Below are positions 20,506 through 31,565 of a stretch of DNA of 64,000 bases, in pieces; position 1 is the first letter of the stretch; the number at the start of each line of letters is the position of its first letter. Location of the stretch: positions 744,001-808,000 of the forward strand of contig NC_070559.1 of assembly GCF_026914185.1 (NCBI RefSeq). Direction: 5' to 3'. The position numbers and the translations under genes were made by a program. This DNA is from Puccinia triticina (taxonomy: Eukaryota > Basidiomycota > Pucciniomycetes > Pucciniales > Pucciniaceae). The notes below the pieces were generated by a model that did no database searches, was not told the origin of the DNA, and saw only the letters and a program-made list of their open reading frames with translations.

Positions 20506-21442
20506 ATTATGAATAAGCCCCACACCTCATTATGAATACGCAGCAACTATCAAAGCGAGTCATCCAATTCTCACTAGCATCCAAGAAAAAGTACCGGTCG
20601 CAAACCTAACCTCAATTTTCACTCCACATCAAAAACGACTCATGCGCACACAACCTTGCTGGTCTTTTCCTCACGCGTTTACATCATCATACTTGTGAGG
20701 AATAGACTAGTAAGCACATCAACAATCACTAACGTTATCCGCACATCAAACAAATCAAAACTAATCCAAACTTTATCCACCCCTTTTTCTTTCTCCCATC
20801 CTTTGTTTATCCTCCTATCCTTTCCGTTAAATCTAGACATAAAAACCTCTTGCGCGCGTCCCTCATAATCACCAAAAACAAAACTCAAATCAAATAATCC
20901 CTGCGTCATCGCAGGTATGCTATTTCACATCTTTTCTATCTTATGAATGTATATATAATACCAATCTAATCAATCACTTATTTTCGTCTATCTTTGTTCT
21001 TTTTCCTACATTATTGTTTTTCTAGGTGTGTTGCTGTCTTGTCGGAGAAGTCGTCGTCATTGTTCTTACAGGATTCAAACATTGTCATCTCAGGTTCGCT
21101 ATTTTTGTTATAGTTTATGATTGTTTTATTCTTTTCTTTATTTCATGCTTTACAATAAAATCACGCGTTTACATCATCATACTCGTGAGGAAGAGACTAA
21201 CATAAAAACCTCTTGCGCGCGTCCCTCATAATCACCAAAAACAAAACTCAAATCAAATAATCCCTGCGTCATCGCAGGTGTGTTGCTGTCTTGTCGGAGA
21301 AGTCGTCGTCATTGTTCTTACAGGATTCAAACATTGTCATCTCAGGTGTGTTGCTGTCTTGTCGGAGAAGTCGTCGTCATTGTTCTTACAGGATTCAAAC
21401 ATTGTCATCTCAGGTGCACTTCGTATCATCCTAAAATTTACA
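20500..21442 (+). repeat. Copia 3' LTR
   Basis: 943 bp, same structure as the 5' LTR, including both introns (20710-20836, 20915-21025) and the spliced duplicate (21161-21413). Confidence 0.95.
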
Positions 21443-21753
21443 TTTGAATACCGTAACGTTGCCTTTTTTGAGATAACGGCTGGTACCGCGCTGTAACGCA
21501 TAACAAGCGGTGCTCTGAAGACCGTGCAGTTCCATTTTAGATGGCCAGGGACTGCCCCTGCGTATACTACTTGCAGTTGCACTGCCTGAGAAAATTGATT
21601 GGGCTAAATTGGAAAAAGCAGTGCTGATTGGACTGAAGTTGAAACACCGGAGCTTGATATTTTTCCCGCTCTATTCTGCAATACTATAGCCAACAGCCAA
21701 AACTGTATCATCTGTCTTGATTTTTAAATCATAAACAATCCAAACCATAAAGA

Positions 21754-23198
21754 ATGAATTCACCAAGCCAACCAGCCGAACCGCTCTCTGGAAACCAGGA
21801 CAACAATGCGGCACCAACCGGTAACACCTTTGACCAGTCCACTGTGCAGCCACGCCGATCAAGACGGGCCTCATCCGTCCTTGCAGCATCAAATACTGCA
21901 TCAAAAAGACCAGGCGCACCTTCGTCCGATTCAGCTCAGTCAACTGCGGTGTCGAAAAAGCCGAAGCGCAAGCAGAAGAGATCACGCGGACAGCCCTTGC
22001 CTCAGCCCGCCACGGAGAAAGTCACTCAAAAACAAGTGAAGTCTAAAGGAAGTTTTGCCGTTACACAAGCCCAGGTATTTGAAAATTTGCATGTAAAAAG
22101 TTTAAAGGAATAGGGTAATTAATCAAATGATCAATCCCTTTTTTTTGGTACTGGTACTGCAGACAAGTGCAGATGGGTTTGATTACGACCAGAATTCAGA
22201 TGGATCAATTGAAATCCAGCCAAGAGAAAACAAGAAGCCCAAGGAGAATGTGTACGACAAGGTTGTTGATTATTTTCACGATCCAGCGTGGAAGCAGGGG
22301 GACCCGCCAAATACAACCTTAAATTACAAATGCAAGTGGTGTGGCCAGAACACTCGGAGCCATACATCATCACTTGGAAATCTGAAGAGCCACCGAGATG
22401 GATCTGCTCAATCAGAAAAGAAGAGCTGTGGTTGCCCAAAGCGAGATGAAGCAAAGCAGGCGGGGGCAAAACTACCGCCTACAGTTAGCGAGCGCAATCT
22501 TCAGCAATCTCAGGGTGGTGGAGACTCCAAGCAAACCACTATAAATGGATTTCTGCAGGTCAAGACTTTTTTTTTATAACCAAGTACTCAATCAACTTGT
22601 TATGATGTGGCAAATTCGACAGGCGCTGCCATGGTCACGCATTGAAGACACTATTCTTTGAGCGGCTTTTCAATATTCAAATGCCAAGGCTTTTCTGTAT
22701 GGTTGAAGGTGGGTAGCCGACGAATCCAAAAAACTGTACTCAATGCTTAAGACTAACGTCTTCAACGAGTTAAAGGTATTGCTCTTCATTTTTATTTCCT
22801 TTTCTTGTTGAGTGGAATCAATCATTTGCAAAGCGGTTTCTGAACATTATCCTATCTCACATTTTTACCTTCTAGAATCTCGACACCAAATTCACACTTA
22901 TCCATGATGTATGGACAACAAAAGGCAACCGCTTTGCTTTTATCGGTGCCGCCGCGGCTTACATCAATTCTAAGTGGGAATATACTGTGCGCCACCTGAC
23001 CTTGAAGATGATCCCCTGGAAACATCTTGGTCATCTCTTAGCACGCCCCATTGCTACGCTCCTTAAGAAACACAACCTTTATTCCAAGATGCTTGCGCAA
23101 ACTACCGACTCTGGATCAAACAATAATACAATGGCAAGGGAAATGTATTCATTGCTCAAGGATGACTATACTTCCGACTCTTGGAATCCAGATACTAT
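21754..23198 (+). pseudogene. hAT transposase, N-terminal half with BED zinc finger
   Basis: Exons 21754-22074, 22163-22558, 22623-22775 and 22876-23198 join with phase-0 GT-AG introns. Exon 1 encodes a Ser/Pro/Lys-rich tail with a basic stretch (KKPKRKQKR). Exon 2 encodes a BED zinc finger (YKCKWCGQNT...NLKSHRDG). Exon 4 encodes the start of the RNase H-like catalytic domain (FTLIHDVWTTKGNRF, QTTDSGSNNNTMAREM). TGA stops lie in exon 3 at 22659-22661 and 22704-22706, both in TTGA context. The protein stops after SWNPDT at the inversion breakpoint; the rest is at 24029-25493 on the other strand. Confidence 0.8.
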
Positions 23199-23708
23199 AG
23201 CCACTAACCCAAAGCTAACACGCCCAAACCTCCAACCATCCTTCCCTCCCAGCCTCTTCACTCATCCCATCACAGCGCAATGAAAACACAAGATCTTATT
23301 CACGGGCTTGTGGGACAAGACCATCAAATCATGGGACGTCGAGGTGAGCATTGTACATGCTTTTTTTTTGTTGATAACAGCTGATTTGTATTTGTTTCCT
23401 GAAAGACCCAAGTCTTATTATCAACCTCTACCGGCCATATCGACTTCGTCAAGTCAATCCATATCATCCCTAATCTGGGTCTTTTGGTGTCCGGCTCGAC
23501 AGACCGGGACATCCGACTGTGGGACTTCAAGCAGTCGATTGAGTCATTTGACTGGAGCGAGATTGAGGCGCAATGTCACGCCCAAAGGCGGGCAAAGATC
23601 AAGGCGAATCAGTCAAAAACGGAGCAGGAGATTGCGGCTGAGGATGCCATAGAAGACGCCCCAGCGGGTCTCCCAAACTTCAACTCTCCATCCTTGAGCA
23701 CTCAGACC
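23199..23708 (+). pseudogene. WD40-repeat gene, upstream half (inverted)
   Basis: An exon opening after AAACACAAG encodes ILFTGLWDKTIKSWDVE. An intron (GTGAGC...CTGAAAG, about 23344-23405) follows, then GHIDFVKSIHIIPNLG, LLVSGSTDRDIRLWDFKQS and an acidic linker up to SLSTQT at the CTCAGACC duplication (23701-23708). Joined to the other half (15074 downward) the frame continues ACGTGGCCGGACGCC (TWPDAL). The 5' end of the gene is not in the visible block; it would lie beyond the second breakpoint. Confidence 0.75.
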
Positions 23709-23840
23709 AACGGTGGGTGGTTACGGTACCAGTAACGGATACCGTAACGGAAACATAACGATTTTTGATTGTTATCGGTACCGTTACCAGTAACGGTAGC
23801 TCCGGTACGGTATCATTGCAGGTTTTTAGAGGGAAAAACG
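23708..23840 (-). repeat. Inverted right terminal region of the hAT element
   Basis: CAACGGTGGGTGGTTACGGT and repeated GTTACGGTACC/CCGTAACGG motifs, mirroring the left terminus at 15075-15160 and the fragment at 21448-21490. Confidence 0.7.
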
Positions 23841-24028
23841 GCTTGTTACGTTATTTACGCAGGAAAAAACGTGATTTCGAAGCCGTTACGGTACTAATAA
23901 CAAAACTTGTCGCTAAAATTTATAAAATGAAAACTACAGAAACAAGGTACTATTTTTTGGCTTCTGACGGTACCAAGGCTGCCAAATTTTTTCCGGAAAC
24001 CTCGAATTCACCTGTGAGAGGCACTCCT

Positions 24029-25493
24029 TCACGTAAACATGAGGCTGCTGACACAGCGAGACATGGTGGAAGGGAGCAATCTACCCCGGTTACTGCTACA
24101 CACATCAGAGGCAGCGGAGAATAATCTCTCCGCTGCGCATGAACTCCCCAAACAGCCAAGGTATGCACAAGCCATCCGAGAAAGGTTTGGATAAGTTTTT
24201 GAGTTCGCCATCCACCATTTTAAAGGGGTTGATTTGTGATCAATAGCCCCATCCTCAAAGAGAAGCTCCGCCTTCAAGAAAGCTTCAACCTTGTTTGCAT
24301 GTGTAGTTTGCTGCTGAGTGGTCTTAGACGCAAGGCAGGCCATGATAGACATGGGCTTATTGGTTGATGGTTTATCAATGACGGTGATTTCAGAGTCATT
24401 TACGTCCAGCGTTGTCTTTTTTGTGTTTGATTGTGCCTTGTAGTCCAGATATTTTTGGTTGAGCAAAGCCATGCAGTCGCAGACTTCGCTTCTGGTTTCT
24501 CCAAAACCTAGCTCGAAGATGTCCATTCGGTAACAGGGGTGCATGATTGTAGCAAGAATGAGGGTCTCACATCCCATAGCTTCATCTAGATATTTTCCAA
24601 CACTTTTGAGCATCGCATGGTACATCGGATACAAGGAGTCCGTCTCTTTGGAGACCTCCAACTTTCCGGTGATCTGTTCTTTGAGCGCAAGATACTTTGG
24701 AATAACGTGTGCACCAGTGGGCTGGTTGCCTTCCATGTGTGCAGTGAGATCGACAAACACCTGTTTGCAATTTTCAATATTGGGTTAGATTGGATTGGCT
24801 ACATAATTTTTCAAGACCATGTGGGAAACAAACACTCACCTCAAGCTCTCTATTCAAGCTGTCTATTTCTTTCCAGTCTTTCGGAGTAAACAAGACATCA
24901 TCAAAAACTCGGCTTTCATTGTGCTGTTGATCCTCCTTTAATAGAAAGTCAATGACTTCTTGAGCCTTGATGGCTTTCCGGTGGCTTTGGTATTTAATAT
25001 TCCACCGGATCCCCTATCCGGCAATAAGTGGGGAAACTTTGAGGTTCAACTTCTTTGCCGCGCGATCAAAGCTGGCCCGCTGCGCTGCTGATTGAGTGAT
25101 TTACTTAATTACATTATCAAGTTTTTGGGTGAGATCTTGGAGCCGGCTGGTCTTTGTATGCGTCAAAGATTTCTTTGTGACATTAGGTTTGACATTTCCT
25201 CTAGACAAATCATGATCATGATTGGACAGCTCATCATCCGCGTTACCGTAATCACTTTCCGATCCCTCATTGTCGGCACAGGTATGCGTGAAGGCCTTTG
25301 GGTTCTTCAAAATTGATTGAATGACAGGTGTTTCGGCACCAACGTTGTTGTCTTCCTCAACTAGCTTCCCAAGGACTGGAAAAAAACCAAGTACAGACTC
25401 CTTGGCTTTTCCAGGCGGTAATGTCTTGAGAGACAAAGATGCCAGGCCTGCATTGACAATCAATGCAAGCTTGTGACAGAAGCACTTAATGTG
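24029..25493 (-). pseudogene. hAT transposase, C-terminal half (inverted)
   Basis: On the minus strand: HIKCFCHKLALIVNAGLASL (the continuation expected after the N-terminal half), an acidic insert, HRKAIKAQEVIDFLLKEDQQ, DVLFTPKDWKEIDSLNRELE, VFVDLTAHMEGNQPTGAHV, and the dimerisation domain (PLKWWMANSKTYPNLSRMA, SSCAAERLFSAASDV, NRGRLLPSTMSRC). Introns are visible at GTGAGTG (about 24838) and GTAAATC (about 25100). A TAG in the exon near 25018 interrupts it. It is the second half of the gene at 21754-23198. Confidence 0.78.
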
Positions 25494-25562
25494 CGGTGGG
25501 CCCCTGGCAACTGGCTGGCTACGGTCGGCAATGATGTGGTATGGCACTTGCAACAACATAAA

Positions 25563-25770
25563 GACTGAGGGTGGTGCGGCGTGGCATTTTCAACAAGGTA
25601 GCGACTGAGTATTGCGCGTCAAGGCCTATTGAGGCGTAGACACAAGTGGTGGTGTGAGTGCAGGTGGACTGAGGGTGGTGCGGCGTGGCATTTTCAACAA
25701 GGTAGCGACTGAGTATTGCGCGTCGAGGCCTATTGAGGCGTAGACACAAGTGGTGGTGTGAGTGCAGGTG
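25563..25770. repeat. 104-bp direct tandem duplication
   Basis: 25563-25666 and 25667-25770 are identical except for one base (CGTCAAGG / CGTCGAGG), which is again the TCG/TTG type on the other strand. It lies just outside the inversion breakpoint and before a TATA-like TATATAAGG. Confidence 0.85.
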
Positions 25771-28700
25771 TTGAGTATATAAGGAGCCTCTGGAGTGGGG
25801 GATGAAAGCCAGGCGGCTCCCCCGGCTGTGTTTCCAGCGGGGGTTTTGTCTCACCCCGTCCGCTGTTGCACTTGCGCAGTCTGGCGGGGATTATTCGTTG
25901 GCCCCCCTTTGCTTAACCGCTGGGGGTCATCCTCCCACTTGTTTTTTGACTGTGCTAGACAGGGATGGACAGTGGGCTATGATATCTCAGCTTGCTGGAT
26001 TAGGTGGCAGGTTGCAGGTTGCTTTTTTGAATAAATTGTTGTAATGTGACTTTGTTGTGCCGTGTATTTTATGGGGGAAAACCCTGGCCTTTTTCTTATG
26101 ATTTTTTGGAAAGGGGAATCCCTGGCATTTCTTTTTGTGATTTTGGTATTTTTTAGGGGGAACCCTTGATTTTTTTTTTCCATGATTCTCAAGCTTTAAT
26201 ATACTTGGATAGAGGATACAAGACTTACAGAAACCTTACAGTCTTCAATAGTTATAATACTCATTTCATCAGTAGCTTAGTTGAATCATTACATCACATT
26301 CTTTTCACAGATATTTTCTCACATACTAAACCCTTTACATACATTACTCATTATGTACTATGCCTATTGTACACATTACATCATTGGATCTGTGCTTACC
26401 CTTTTCAGTAGTGCTCATCATTACAAGTTGTTACTATGTTCACATCACTTTCCCCATTTCTACAATCTTTCATTCCCATAGCCAGAACCTTTCCTCATTT
26501 GTACAATCTTCATTCCCATAGCCAGAACTTCTCATTGTCTGTGCTCATCCTTCCTTCATATAAGAACTGTCCTTCCCCCCTCACTTGTACCTTATGCAGA
26601 TTATTAGATACAGAAATTATAGTGCCCAATCTCATCAACCCATTGCCAGTGAATCATTGCCATTGCTTTCCCCCCTTCAACCATTGCCCCAACCCTCTCA
26701 TCCTCAGTAGTCAGTAGTCAGCTCATAGTACTAGCTCCTAAGATCAAGTAGAAATCAGCCACACCTTTTCTTCTTTTTCTTAGTGTTACTCTCATCCCCT
26801 CAGCATTAGTCAGGAAGGCAGCCTCATCAGCACCCTTGCATAGCTTACATTAGTACTAGTTTTGCTATCCATTTCCCTTCCAAGCTCTATTCTCCCCTTT
26901 GAGTAGTTCCACAGCGGCCGGCGTCAATCACAACGGACTACGCTGGCTAGGTCGTTGGAACTTGGACTGCTATAAGCTATACATCAGGGAATACTCTGAC
27001 AAGGAATCAACAAACACCAAAGTAATCCACCGAGAAACACAGGAATTCTGGGCCAATTGATGCATACCTCACTTCCATCGCAATCCCATTTCACCTAGCC
27101 CTCACCACCCTTGCGGGGCAGGAGCAGAATTCCATCAGGCGCCCAGCTCTGTGCTCCCCCGAGCCAGAGAGATGGGTCTAGCGCCTTCGCCCACACACCC
27201 TCCGGGGGCTTTCTGCTCCGGAAGAATCCGATCCGTTGCCCTCTCCTCCCTCAAGGACTTCTCCCTGTCCGGTCCCCCCTCCCGGGAGACTTGACACCTG
27301 GAGAAGCGCCGCAAGAACGCAGCACAAAGGATCGGGGACCATCCTTCCCTGTCCCACACACAAGAGCCTTGGGAAGTCACTCCCTGACTTCCAGGGCTCT
27401 CAACATGTAAGCAGTTAAGTAGTGCCAGCGCTACTAGACTAAGAGACATTGGGTTGATCCGCTGCAGCACCTGCTAGGGCATGGCCGGGTAAGGAAACCC
27501 CCCAGGCCACTGCCCGGAGACCAGGCCCGGCGACCTCCCCGGTGTGAGAATGAAAGCTGGTTGGCTGGTGAAGAATGTCCGCTAACCGCCTCCTTCAAGA
27601 ATATTGATGTCCAGGCTGTGTGATTGTCGGTAACTCGGCTCCGCACTGCTACTTTCCGCTAGCCTTCAGCGCTCCTCTACTGAGCCTGATCTATAGCGTA
27701 ATAATCCGCAAGTGAATAAAGCTCTGCACATTGTAAGCACAAAAATCCGCAAGTAACTCTTGAATAAGGATAAGAACACAGATAATCCTCTCAATAACTC
27801 TCGTACGTCCGTAGTTGTAAGTACAATGATGATGAGTGTAATCTGTAATAATTCGATTGGATAAAGATCATAGCATACAAGAGTCCCCCCTTCCGTCCTC
27901 CCCTCCGCGCACATCGCCGTTCCCACCCGATCCCGCACGTCTGACACTTTCCCGCACTAGTCCGCCTACTCCGCCCGCTATCCCGCTTGTCACTTTCCCA
28001 GACTCCGCTCCTCTCCGACGCCTGTCCTCCCACCGTCCTCTGTCTAGCCCCCGTCAGTCGTTCTCTCGCCACCACCTTCACCCCAGTTCCACCCGCTGAT
28101 GGAACCCGCTCGGGCTGTCATGGCTCACCCGCTGACGCGCCGCTGCTACCAGTCCACGTGTGTAGTCCCGCCACAGTCCAGCCCTGTCTTTTTCTGCTCC
28201 AATCCGAATACCCAATCCGAAATCTGCAATCCGCAATCCGTGATCCGTGCATTCCAATCCGCGCGTGACTTTCCGTAAGCTTTCCTAGCGTGCTTTCCTG
28301 ACCTCATCCTCAGTGCTTATGTCACCGGAATGCACCCTGCCTGAGCGGCTTTGTGCATTCCCCGCCCGCGCTATCCCCGCGTGGACATTCTACCGCGCTC
28401 GCCTATATAAATCACCACACCGGAGTCCAGGTATGAATGGACCTTGTACAAATTCTTCTTATGTATATCTCAATGTGTTGAGGGATTGACCAGCAGCAAA
28501 CCAGGTGACTCAGGACTGGAAACAAAGTGAGTGAAAATTTTCACCAGTGAAACTTGAAATTTGAAATTCCTTCTCCCGCACACAACACCACAATGCATAT
28601 TTAATATGTACTAGTCTAGAATTACTCTTGACAGGATTTGTGCAGCTTAAACACCTTTGGGAATTCCCAATATTTTTCCTGGAGCAGAAGCCCAGACATA

Positions 28701-29163
28701 AACTTTTTGCCCCCCTCCATCCCCTTGCACTTGCAATAGGCCCAAGGGGGGAGAACCCAGCCCATTTTAATTCATGCTTCATGGATTGAGGGGCCAGTCA
28801 AAGGAATTAACTTTCAGGGACTTTAAATATTATCTTGGTGGTAATAGGTCAAACATAATTTTACCTGAAGAAAATCCAATGGGGGGGATGAGTAATTAGG
28901 CCTTGCTAGAACTAGGCTGAATTTCTGGTGTCTTTGAGAAGGATACAGGGGAAACCCATGATCTCAATTTGCACAAAAGTGTGGATTTAATATACTTAGA
29001 TTAAGAATCAGACAGGAGTGTGAACCTCAATTTTCTCATGTAGGGCCTTCCAATCCACCCTTTTGAGTGCTTGTAACCAAAAAATAAACATTGAATTATG
29101 TGTTTAGGCTTAGCTGATGGAAATGTTATTTTTCATTGTGATTCTTTGATTCTTTGGCTTCCC
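25771..29163. other. Gene-poor, LTR-like DNA
   Basis: No gene recognised. TATATAAGG at 25777, CATATAAGAAC at 26559 and TATATAAATC at 28403 each sit in pyrimidine-rich, LTR- or promoter-like contexts. 28200-28262 has AATCCG simple repeats. 28440-29163 lies downstream of the lipase gene and probably includes its 3' UTR. Paired LTRs or target duplications were not found. Confidence 0.4.
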
Positions 29164-31565
29164 TCAAGGGAATCCGGGAAACACTGACTTCGTCGGCTTG
29201 TCTCTGAATCCATTATGGGTACATCCGGAAGAGGCGTATCCACGGTCGCACACGTATTTCTGACAAAAACAAAGGTTTTATGTGAGAAAACATCGTTAGA
29301 AATGTGAAGTGAGATGAGTTACCTGAAGCGGTGGTTCGGCCGGTACTCGCTACGCATGAACCATCACTAGCTGAAATCAGCCTCCTGAGTCAATAATCAG
29401 GTAATTTGACATAAATTTTGAATATACCAGGGTCTGATATTGTGAAGAGATCATTTGGTCTCTCTGGTTGCCAACTGCGGTACGGAAGGCAAACCGGAGA
29501 TTGTTTTCCGAGTTACCGACTTGATATCCCAAGCTCGAGGCTTTAGGGCGAGTCGTCGCCGTTGAAAAGGCTTTCGATCAGCCTCAGGGAGAGGAGACAC
29601 AACTGGCTGAGTTACTCACCCGTTTTCGTACAATATGAGACTGCACAGAAGTGGGATAATATATCGGGGAAGAAAAGCTTCAGTTGAAGCAGACATGAAT
29701 TTAAGGAAATGGTTTTACTCACCATCCACCGTGGATGGCTGTGCCGGGCGTCCTTTTAACAATGCATCAAGTGCAATGCCGTAGGCTCCAACATCCCCTG
29801 GCATGCCGCTAGGCCATGAAGATATTATTCCTGTTCAGTGTTAAGCAAAAGGAGTAGAGAAATGAATTTATAAGGAAAGCTCACAAATGATCAACGTTGA
29901 CAGACAACGGACATATCTGCTGAAGAGCTATGTTGGAAGCCCCGATCAGTCGGGAGGATGCCTGTAACAATTTAAAAAAAAGGAAATATATTTTTAAAGC
30001 TAGTCTACATTCTGAAAACTAGAATTGCAAGCTCACCAAACTACCCAACTGAGGTGTCACAATTTCATCGCTGGTCGTGTAGATGATCGTTGTGGGGATA
30101 AGCGCATAGGCCGCACTACGGGTGTCCTTGTTGCTGTTAGCTGCATTCATGTACGTTGAGCCCTACATGCTCAGATACCCCGTAGCATCGAATTATCAGA
30201 TCATGGTGAAGTAGCACGGGGGAGAACATTTTATAGTGTACCAGACTCGCCATTGACTGCTGTAAAATGGAAGGCAAACACCCTCCGGCGATAGTAGATC
30301 CAGGGCAAAGGAGCAGGTTGGATGCCGTGCCCTTCATAGAGGGGGCAAGTGAAATGTGCCCTCTGACAAGTTTGTGAATTGAAGGCCAAAAAGCTGTTTT
30401 GATAACTTCCGTTAGTTCCCATCTCTTCAGTCCACAAGGTAGAAAAAATAAAATAAACTAACTCGAAGCCCACTGGACCTTATCAGATGGCGAATCGAGG
30501 GATTGATAAGTTTTTATAGGACTCATCTTCCCATTACCACAAACAAGCTCAAAATTACCGGTTTAAGAAATGCTTGACTCACATTCGGACCTCCTTGACT
30601 AAAGCTAACAATGTTGATCTTACCCCCACTTTGTGTAGATCGGGGTGCGAGACTCTTGATGGCGTACGCGACAAATTCGGCCGACAATTGCATATCGCTG
30701 ATCGAATAATCTTTGATAAATTAATTTCCGCCACCGGATCAGTTTTGAAGAGAGTCAGGATCGGTATCGGGGTCTGGGACTCACTGGGTGTATCTACCCA
30801 GCATACATCAAATCCTTGCGATGGTAAAACTTGGTAATAAGCTGACTGATTACATTTGAATGAGAAACGAAGATATCAGCAGTCTGGATGAAACATTACT
30901 TTCAAGGATAAGCGCACAGATTTATAAACCTCACTGGCATTTCCCGCTGTCGTGACATTCTTTTCATCAGCCTCATAGAATTTTGGTGATAGATTTCTAC
31001 TCTGTTTTTGACTTACCCGTGCCGGGAACCAGTAGCACAATTCCTAGATTGGAAGAAGAATAAAAGCAAGAATCTGTCAATAGTGAAGTCATGAGGAATG
31101 TTTTGATTTCAGGATCAAGCAAACCCCTCTCTTTGTTATCAATACCAAATGGGCAAGCGATCATCTTTTTGTACGATCTTTCTGCTTGAGTCTATCGATC
31201 GGGTGCGTGGATAAAGTCAGGAGAACGAAAGGTGAAATGATGTTAATGTCCTATTCCAGTGGAATGTTAAACTCATTAAATTTTTGCCAAGACTCACCCA
31301 TGGCGCGTCACCAGAGATTCGCGCGGGCAAAGGGCCCGCCGGCCCTGCTGTCACATCGTAATAGTGGTCATGGTCTGATAAGATGCCCACTGGTTCTTGT
31401 CTTTTTACTAAAGGCAGAGAGAGCACAGATCCTGTGGAATAAAATGAGTAACTTTCATTAGAAGAATGAAGGGTGCGTGAAATTTTGAGAATATTATAAC
31501 TAACTTGAAGAAACGTTGATGGTTACGATTGAAAGATAAACGACAATCAAAAGAAGAACACCCAT
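29164..31565 (-). CDS. Secreted lipase, Candida antarctica lipase B family (multi-exon)
   Basis: ATG at 31565; exon 1 (31505-31565) encodes a signal peptide (MGVLLLIVVYLSIVTINVSS). Further exons include 31298-31431 (RISGDAPW), 31125-31191 (AERSYKKMIACPFGI) and 31017-31043 (GIVLLVPGT), then VLPSQGFDVCWVDTP, MQLSAEFVAYAI, the nucleophile elbow NIVSFSQGG (Ser codon 30598-30600), FWPSIHKLVRGHISLAPS, CPGSTIAGGC, IPTTIIYTTSDEIVTPQ (catalytic Asp) and NVDH (catalytic His, near 29893). The last exon ends SVFPGFP and TGA at 29164-29166. Triad order and spacing fit the CalB family, which hydrolyses esters outside the cell. About ten short GT-AG introns; no disabling change seen. One exon boundary near 30950-31015 is unresolved. 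Confidence 0.8.

Larger units (their letters stand above)
15176..21442 (+). mobile_element. Young Ty1/copia retrotransposon
   Basis: Two 943-bp LTRs (15176-16118 and 20500-21442) differ at only two bases, and the element is flanked by an exact TTTGA duplication (15171-15175, 21443-21447). Domain order Gag, protease, integrase, RT, RNase H identifies Ty1/copia. The coding region has TGA stops at 16488, 17127 and 18390, a one-base frameshift near 19154, and an Asp-to-Asn change in the RT active site. It was therefore either mobilised in trans or mutated right after insertion. Confidence 0.95.
15075..25493 (+). mobile_element. hAT transposon in the WD40 gene, rearranged
   Basis: The left end CAACAGGAGGTAGTTACGTT (15075-) and the right end, now inverted at 23708-23727 (CAACGGTGGGTGGTTACGGT), match at 15 of 20 bases. 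TACGTTACG/GTAACGG motifs fill both subterminal regions. The transposase N-terminal half is on the plus strand (21754-23198) and its C-terminal half on the minus strand (25493-24029). The copia element 15176-21442 inserted near the left end. An inversion with breakpoints near 23198 and 25493 explains the split. The copy is inactive, with stops and a split gene. Confidence 0.75.

Noticed and set aside
24582..24889. Short ORFs on both strands within the hAT C-terminal region
   Set aside because: They are shadows of the transposase frame, which shows the dimerisation domain.
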